Origin: Candidatus Hecatellales archaeon B24
Lineage (GTDB): Archaea; Thermoproteota; Bathyarchaeia; Hecatellales; Hecatellaceae
Length of the DNA stretch: 10,007 nt
NCBI GenBank assembly: GCA_001593855.1
Contig: LUCC01000028.1
Coordinates: 1 to 10,007 of the forward strand
Reading direction: 5' to 3'
The notes below the pieces were generated by a model. That model did no database searches and had not been told where the DNA came from. It worked only from the letters and a program-made list of their open reading frames with translations. Both the position numbers and the translations under genes were made by a program. Positions 7,003 to 10,007 of this stretch are shown here, piece by piece (positions within the stretch are counted from its first letter, which is position 1; each line of letters begins with the position of its first letter).

Positions 7003-8291
7003 AAAGCCCTGTACACCCCCAAAAGGTCTCTTAAAACGTCGAGGAGCCCTGCCTTACCTTTCATATGCCTTCTAACTACCTTGAAAGCCTTCTCCGAGGG
7101 AGCTGGATTAACCGAGAACAACTCCTCCATCACGGAGCAGGCTAGGTCAGGGTAAACCGTGAAGAATCTTCTATTGTTGAGGAGGCTTGGCGTCCTACGG
7201 AAGGCTTCCATGTCCGTGAGGATGAAGGCTTCCCTAAGCAGGCTTTCATACGCTGAAAGGCTTGAAGCTGAAAAGTCGTTTCTCTCCTTCGCTTTCAGCA
7301 CGGCCCTAGCGGCAGCAGCCCCAGACGCCACAGCCAGGTCCATCCCCCTTAAAGTGAAAAGGTTGTTTATGAGCAGGCAGGCTGAGCTTCCGGCGGCGAG
7401 AAAGCCGTCAGAGTAAAGCCTTGGCACTTGGGCTATTCCCCCCTCATGGATTATCTGAGCTGAATATTCAGCGACGTTTCCACCTTCAATCAGCTTGGAA
7501 ATGAAGGGGTGCACCTTATAGTCTTCGATGAGTTCGTGGACTTTCACCTGTTTCTCCACCAGCATGTCTATCCTAGCCACGATTCCAAGCGAGATGCTTG
7601 CCTTGTTCGTGTAGAGGAAGCCTCCCCCGGCAACCCCCTTCGTGTAGCCTACCAGCGTGTAGGAGGCTCCCTCACCGCCTCCAACGTTAAACCTTTCGTT
7701 GACGGTTTCCTCAGGAAGCTCTATAAGCTCCTTAACCCCCACGGACACGTCTTCAGGCTTGAAGTCTCCTCTAAGCCCAGCCTTCTCCACGAGAAGCGAC
7801 TTAGCTCCCTCAGCGTCTATAACGACGTCGGCTAAAAGCTCGTCTGAACCGGACTTTATCCCTTTAACTTTCCCGTTTTCCATTACAAGCTCGTCAACGG
7901 TTACGCCCGTGACCAGCGTGGCTCCTGCCTCCTCAGCCTTCCCAGCTATCCACCGGTCGAACTTCGCCCTTAAAACGCTGAAAGCATTGTAGGGAGGCTT
8001 ACCCAGGCCTGGAGCCTTAAGGTTCAAGGTGACCGCCGAGTTTTCCCCGAGGAAAACTATGTTATAGCTTGTTATGGCACGTTCCACGGGAGCCTCCTCC
8101 CAGAAGTTGGGGAAAACCTCGTGGACAACCCTTGAGTATATGATGCCTCCTGTCATGTTTTTAGCTCCAGCCTGCCGTCCCCTCTCGATGAGAAGCACCT
8201 GCAAGCCTTCCTTAGCCAGCACGTATGCTGCAGTTGAACCGGCCAGCCCAGCTCCAACCACTATAACGTCAAACTTTTCTTCAGCGGCCAT
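6999..8291 (-). CDS. fixC: FixC-type flavoprotein (ETF-quinone oxidoreductase family)
   Basis: FixC is an FAD protein that, with FixX, links ETF to the quinone pool at the membrane face; together they correspond to the single-chain ETF:quinone oxidoreductase. The 430 residues are full length. The N-terminal dinucleotide motif VVGAGLAGS (11-19) is followed by IERG and by KNMTGGIIYS (44-53), a FixC hallmark. RGMDLAVASGAAAA (315-328) matches the conserved helix near the flavin. Two FAD-contact motifs deviate: the usual GDAA is GSSA (301-304), and the usual ADG-x-x-S reads AEGAKS (160-165). The reading frame is otherwise intact. No membrane segment is evident. It is the first gene of the cluster; the ATG at 8291 has only a weak upstream site (GGTG, about 11 bases away). 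Confidence 0.93.
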   Translation of the reverse strand: MAAEEKFDVIVVGAGLAGSTAAYVLAKEGLQVLLIERGRQAGAKNMTGGIIYSRVVHEVFPNFWEEAPVERAITSYNIVFLGENSAVTLNLKAPGLGKPPYNAFSVLRAKFDRWIAGKAEEAGATLVTGVTVDELVMENGKVKGIKSGSDELLADVVIDAEGAKSLLVEKAGLRGDFKPEDVSVGVKELIELPEETVNERFNVGGGEGASYTLVGYTKGVAGGGFLYTNKASISLGIVARIDMLVEKQVKVHELIEDYKVHPFISKLIEGGNVAEYSAQIIHEGGIAQVPRLYSDGFLAAGSSACLLINNLFTLRGMDLAVASGAAAARAVLKAKERNDFSASSLSAYESLLREAFILTDMEAFRRTPSLLNNRRFFTVYPDLACSVMEELFSVNPAPSEKAFKVVRRHMKGKAGLLDVLRDLLGVYRAL

Positions 8292-8330
8292 AGGCTTCCT
8301 AACACCTTTCCACAGAAACCGGGGCTTTCT

Positions 8331-8345
8331 TTTTTAAGATAAAAA
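8331..8345 (-). promoter_or_regulatory. Probable promoter of the fixC-fixX-etfB-etfA operon
   Basis: On the minus strand, TTTTTATCTTAAAAA gives TATA-like sequence in the 75-base gap between the acyl-CoA dehydrogenase and fixC. A transcription start about 25 bases on (near 8307-8315) would leave a leader of roughly 16-24 bases. The run of five T at its start could also act as a terminator for the upstream gene, so the two roles may be combined. There is no experimental support. Confidence 0.4.
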
Positions 8346-8366
8346 GGGGAGGGAATAATGGATATT

Positions 8367-9605
8367 TTATTCGCTCTTAAGCTTCTTGTATGCCACGTAC
8401 TCCGGTCCCAGCAGCTCTCTCACCAGCACAACTCTCTGAATGTTGGTTGCACCCTCAGCGCCTATGCAGTAGGACATGACGCCTCTCCATCCCATCTCTA
8501 CAGGGCATTCCTTGGTGTACCCGTAGGCTCCATGCCATATCATAACTTTCTCGCAGGCTCTAAGGGCTAAAGGCGGAGCCTTCAGCTTGCACATGGATAT
8601 CCACTTGGCAACTTCCCTCGCTGAGAACTTTCCTTCCTTATATTTCATGTCGTTCATCCAAGCTGTCTTATAGACAAGAGCCTTTGTGGCTTCCATTTCC
8701 GTCCAGAGGTCTGCAAGCTCGAAGCTTATGCCCTCGTATTTGCCGATAGGCCATCCGAAGGCTTTCCTCTGCTTAATATAGTCTATTCCTATCTCAAGCA
8801 CTCTGCGGGTAACTCCTACGGCGCTCGCCGCTATTATGAGCCTGGCGTTGTCGAAGCCTTCCATCGTGTAGTAGAAGCCTTTCCCTTCCTCTCCAACCCT
8901 GTACTCGTCTGGAAGCCTGACCTCCTCCATCTTGAAGCCGCCGGTAGATATAGCCATCCTGCCGCAGTCGTCGAAACGCTTCGTAATCTCGATTCCAGGG
9001 GCGTCCATGGGAACGAAGAAGGAGGTCATACCCCTGTGGGCTGCTTCCGGCGGGGCTGGAGAAGTTCTAGCCGTAATCCAGAATCCTCCACCATACTTCT
9101 TAGCTTCCTCAGTGCCGCTGATGTACATTTTCTCGCCGTTTATAATCCACTCGTTTCCCTTCTTGGTGGCTGTGGTTTTGAAGGCTGCCACATCTGAGCC
9201 TCCGCCGGGCTCCGTTGTCGCTATACCCACGAATTTTTCGCCTTTAATAGCGGGTTTAACGTATTTTTCTCTAACTTCTTCAGAGCAGTATTTGTCCAGT
9301 GTGAAGCCCCATGCTCCCTCAACCACTATGAAGGCCGCCGCAGTGGCTATGGTTATGTCGGCGTAGCCTATTTCCTCCCCTATGATGCAGTGGGTTATCC
9401 AGTCAACTCCTGCGCCGCCATGTTCCTTAGGAACTGTTGGAAGCAGGATGCCAAGCTCAGCCATACCCTTCCAGATTTCCCTGGGAATCTCGCCTTTATT
9501 GTCCATCTCCCTGACTTTTTCAATCGGCATATTTCTTTCGCACCATTCTCTGACAGCCTTCCTTATCAGCTCTTGGTCTTCGGTGAAGGTAAAATCTAAA
9601 GGCAT
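8367..9605 (-). CDS. Acyl-CoA dehydrogenase
   Basis: This FAD enzyme introduces the 2,3 double bond into acyl-CoA and passes electrons to ETF. The 412 residues have the usual layout: N-terminal helical domain (about 1-125), middle beta-domain with IATTEPGGGSDVAAF (128-142), and C-terminal helices with QRKAFGWPIGKYEG (279-292). The catalytic base is expected at Glu384 in AEGATNIQR, where most family members have YEGTS-x-IQ; the glutamate is kept but its surroundings (GWRGVMSYCIGAEGATNIQ, 372-390) are less usual. Substrate cannot be assigned: short-chain, medium-chain or cyclic acyl-CoA all remain possible. The ATG at 9605 has AGGAGGGT 6 bases upstream. It lies upstream of the fixC cluster on the same strand, with a 75-base gap, and supplies its likely electron source or acceptor. 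Confidence 0.94.
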   Translation of the reverse strand: MPLDFTFTEDQELIRKAVREWCERNMPIEKVREMDNKGEIPREIWKGMAELGILLPTVPKEHGGAGVDWITHCIIGEEIGYADITIATAAAFIVVEGAWGFTLDKYCSEEVREKYVKPAIKGEKFVGIATTEPGGGSDVAAFKTTATKKGNEWIINGEKMYISGTEEAKKYGGGFWITARTSPAPPEAAHRGMTSFFVPMDAPGIEITKRFDDCGRMAISTGGFKMEEVRLPDEYRVGEEGKGFYYTMEGFDNARLIIAASAVGVTRRVLEIGIDYIKQRKAFGWPIGKYEGISFELADLWTEMEATKALVYKTAWMNDMKYKEGKFSAREVAKWISMCKLKAPPLALRACEKVMIWHGAYGYTKECPVEMGWRGVMSYCIGAEGATNIQRVVLVRELLGPEYVAYKKLKSE

Positions 9606-9650
9606 ACTTTACCCTCCTATTCGGTTTGGGTTTTTCTATGTCTTAAATTC

Positions 9651-9659
9651 ATATATAAA
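9651..9659 (-). promoter_or_regulatory. TATA box of the acyl-CoA dehydrogenase gene
   Basis: The minus strand reads TTTATATAT, the best TATA match in the window. A start about 25 bases downstream, near 9628, gives a leader of some 22 bases containing the AGGAGGGT ribosome site. Position and strength both fit. Confidence 0.65.
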
Positions 9660-9669
9660 GGCTCTCAAT

Positions 9670-9684
9670 CCTCACCATGTGAGG
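9670..9684. promoter_or_regulatory. Candidate operator: perfect inverted repeat CCTCAC-cat-GTGAGG
   Basis: A perfect 6-bp inverted repeat with a 3-base spacer ends 10 bases upstream of the acyl-CoA dehydrogenase TATA box, where archaeal activators, or repressors blocking TFB, often bind. It also lies about 45 bases before the tRNA promoter. The regulator is unknown and no second copy was seen upstream of fixC or hbd. Confidence 0.35.
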
Positions 9685-9724
9685 GCTTCCCCAGGCGAAA
9701 ACATCCTTCGCCAACGCATAAACC

Positions 9725-9734
9725 TTAATTAAAG
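9725..9734 (+). promoter_or_regulatory. Probable TATA box of the tRNA-Leu gene
   Basis: TTAATTAAAG lies 25-34 bases before the first base of the mature tRNA (9759), the expected distance for an archaeal tRNA promoter. The preceding CATAAACC could serve as BRE. Confidence 0.5.
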
Positions 9735-9758
9735 GCTTCTTGGAAAACTGGTTAGGAG

Positions 9759-9868
9759 GCGGGGGTAGCCAAGTTTGGTCAAAGATACCTGCTCAAGCAG
9801 GTATTGAAGGCGCAGGAATGAGGATCCTGTCCCGAAGGGGTTCAGGGGTTCAAATCCCCTCCCCCGCA
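9759..9868 (+). tRNA. tRNA-Leu, anticodon GAG, with D-arm insertion
   Basis: The acceptor stem is GCGGGGG (9759-9765) with CCCCCGC (9861-9867) and discriminator A at 9868; CCA is not encoded. The D-stem is GCC (9768-9770) with GGC (9809-9811). The anticodon stem CAGGA/TCCTG (9813-9817, 9825-9829) closes the 7-base loop ATGAGGA, with T33 present and anticodon GAG at 9820-9822, reading CUC and CUU leucine codons. A long variable arm (CCC GAAG GGG), as expected for a class II tRNA-Leu, precedes the T-arm AGGGG-TTCAAAT-CCCCT. The gene spans 110 bases; removing 25 extra bases in the D-arm gives 85, the usual length for archaeal tRNA-Leu. Confidence 0.93.
9784..9808 (+). other. 25-base hairpin insertion in the D-arm of tRNA-Leu (probable non-canonical intron)
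   Basis: Between the D-loop (GGTCAAA) and the 3' strand of the D-stem (GGC) lie 25 bases not found in normal tRNA-Leu. They form a perfect 8-bp hairpin, ATACCTGC (9785-9792), loop TCAA, GCAGGTAT (9797-9804). Because AAG occurs at both borders, the exact ends can shift by up to three bases (9782-9806 to 9785-9809) with the same product. An extra TCA/TGA pairing (9779-9781 with 9805-9807) would leave AAG (9782-9784) as a 3-base bulge, resembling the 5' half of a splicing motif, but no matching 3' bulge four pairs away is visible. Introns at D-arm positions are known in some Archaea; excision here is inferred. Confidence 0.7.
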
Positions 9869-9908
9869 TCATTCACGTTCTGAAATCTTAAGCCGTCCGT
9901 CAGCCATT

Positions 9909-9944
9909 AAAGGCGCTATTTAACTCTTACGAGAGGGTGCCTTT
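9909..9944. repeat. Inverted repeat downstream of the tRNA
   Basis: AAAGGCGC (9909-9916) pairs with GTGCCTTT (9937-9944), 8 pairs with one G-T, around a 20-base loop. GGTTTTTG follows at about 9951-9958. It could help end tRNA transcription or be chance. Confidence 0.3.
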
Positions 9945-10007
9945 GCTTCAGGTTTTTGTCGATTAGCCCTAGAAGGCATAGATTTCCAAGGGTTTGAATG
10001 ATAACGG
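9916..10007 (-). CDS. Possible C-terminal end of an unidentified gene, cut by the window edge
   Basis: On the minus strand one frame is open from the edge for 29 codons to TAG at 9918-9916 and ends in KNLKQRHPLVRVK. The mix of hydrophobic and basic residues looks protein-like, but another minus-strand frame is open for nearly as long, and no family is recognisable. It is equally possible that the last 139 bases hold no gene. Confidence 0.2.
   Translation of the reverse strand, partial: VIIQTLGNLCLLGLIDKNLKQRHPLVRVK

Noticed and set aside
8932..9366. A 144-codon plus-strand open frame inside the acyl-CoA dehydrogenase gene
   Set aside because: It overlaps the most conserved part of the dehydrogenase, including the EPGGGSD motif, and has no independent signal.
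9785..9804. Reading the inserted hairpin as a true anticodon arm, giving tRNA-Leu(CAA)
   Set aside because: Its loop would have six bases, and the rest of the tRNA would then have an impossible variable region. The GAG arm gives a complete standard cloverleaf.
1..10007. CRISPR arrays, transposases, insertion-sequence ends, integrase or phage genes
   Set aside because: No regularly spaced repeats, no mobile-element proteins and no terminal repeats were seen. The tRNA 3' end shows no nearby attachment-site duplication within the visible bases.

Overview
The window is archaeal. Its first two genes encode GatD and GatE, the two subunits of the tRNA-dependent Glu-tRNA(Gln) amidotransferase found only in Archaea. 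Promoters look archaeal (AT-rich TATA boxes about 25 bases before the inferred starts), several Shine-Dalgarno sites are of the GGAGG or GGTGA type, and the tRNA does not encode its CCA end. Base composition is moderate, near half G+C by eye. I cannot name the lineage with confidence; an uncultivated TACK or Asgard-type archaeon would fit, but this is inference.

Layout. Plus strand, 1-4880: gatD (its 5' end lies outside the window), gatE, a 3-hydroxyacyl-CoA dehydrogenase and an enoyl-CoA hydratase. A short stretch at 4881-4935 has terminator-like signals for both directions. Minus strand, 9605 down to 4927: acyl-CoA dehydrogenase, then a tight fixC-fixX-etfB-etfA cluster (reading order) with its own probable promoter. 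Divergent from the acyl-CoA dehydrogenase is a plus-strand tRNA-Leu(GAG) that carries a 25-base hairpin insertion in its D-arm. The last 139 bases have no clear gene, only a possible C-terminal fragment of a minus-strand gene.

How it works together. The acyl-CoA dehydrogenase, hydratase and hydroxyacyl-CoA dehydrogenase give three of the four steps of beta-oxidation (or, reversed, of crotonyl/butyryl-CoA formation). Thiolase and an acyl-CoA synthetase are not in the window. EtfA/EtfB would exchange electrons with the dehydrogenase, and FixC/FixX would link ETF to the quinone pool. EtfB has the sequence type of the electron-bifurcating FixAB/EtfABCX group, so NADH-dependent reduction of ferredoxin and quinone is a reasonable hypothesis.

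The most unusual items are the D-arm insertion in the tRNA, which lacks an obvious bulge-helix-bulge splicing motif; a perfect 6-bp inverted repeat just upstream of the acyl-CoA dehydrogenase TATA box; and altered FAD-site motifs in FixC. No wholly new gene system is evident.
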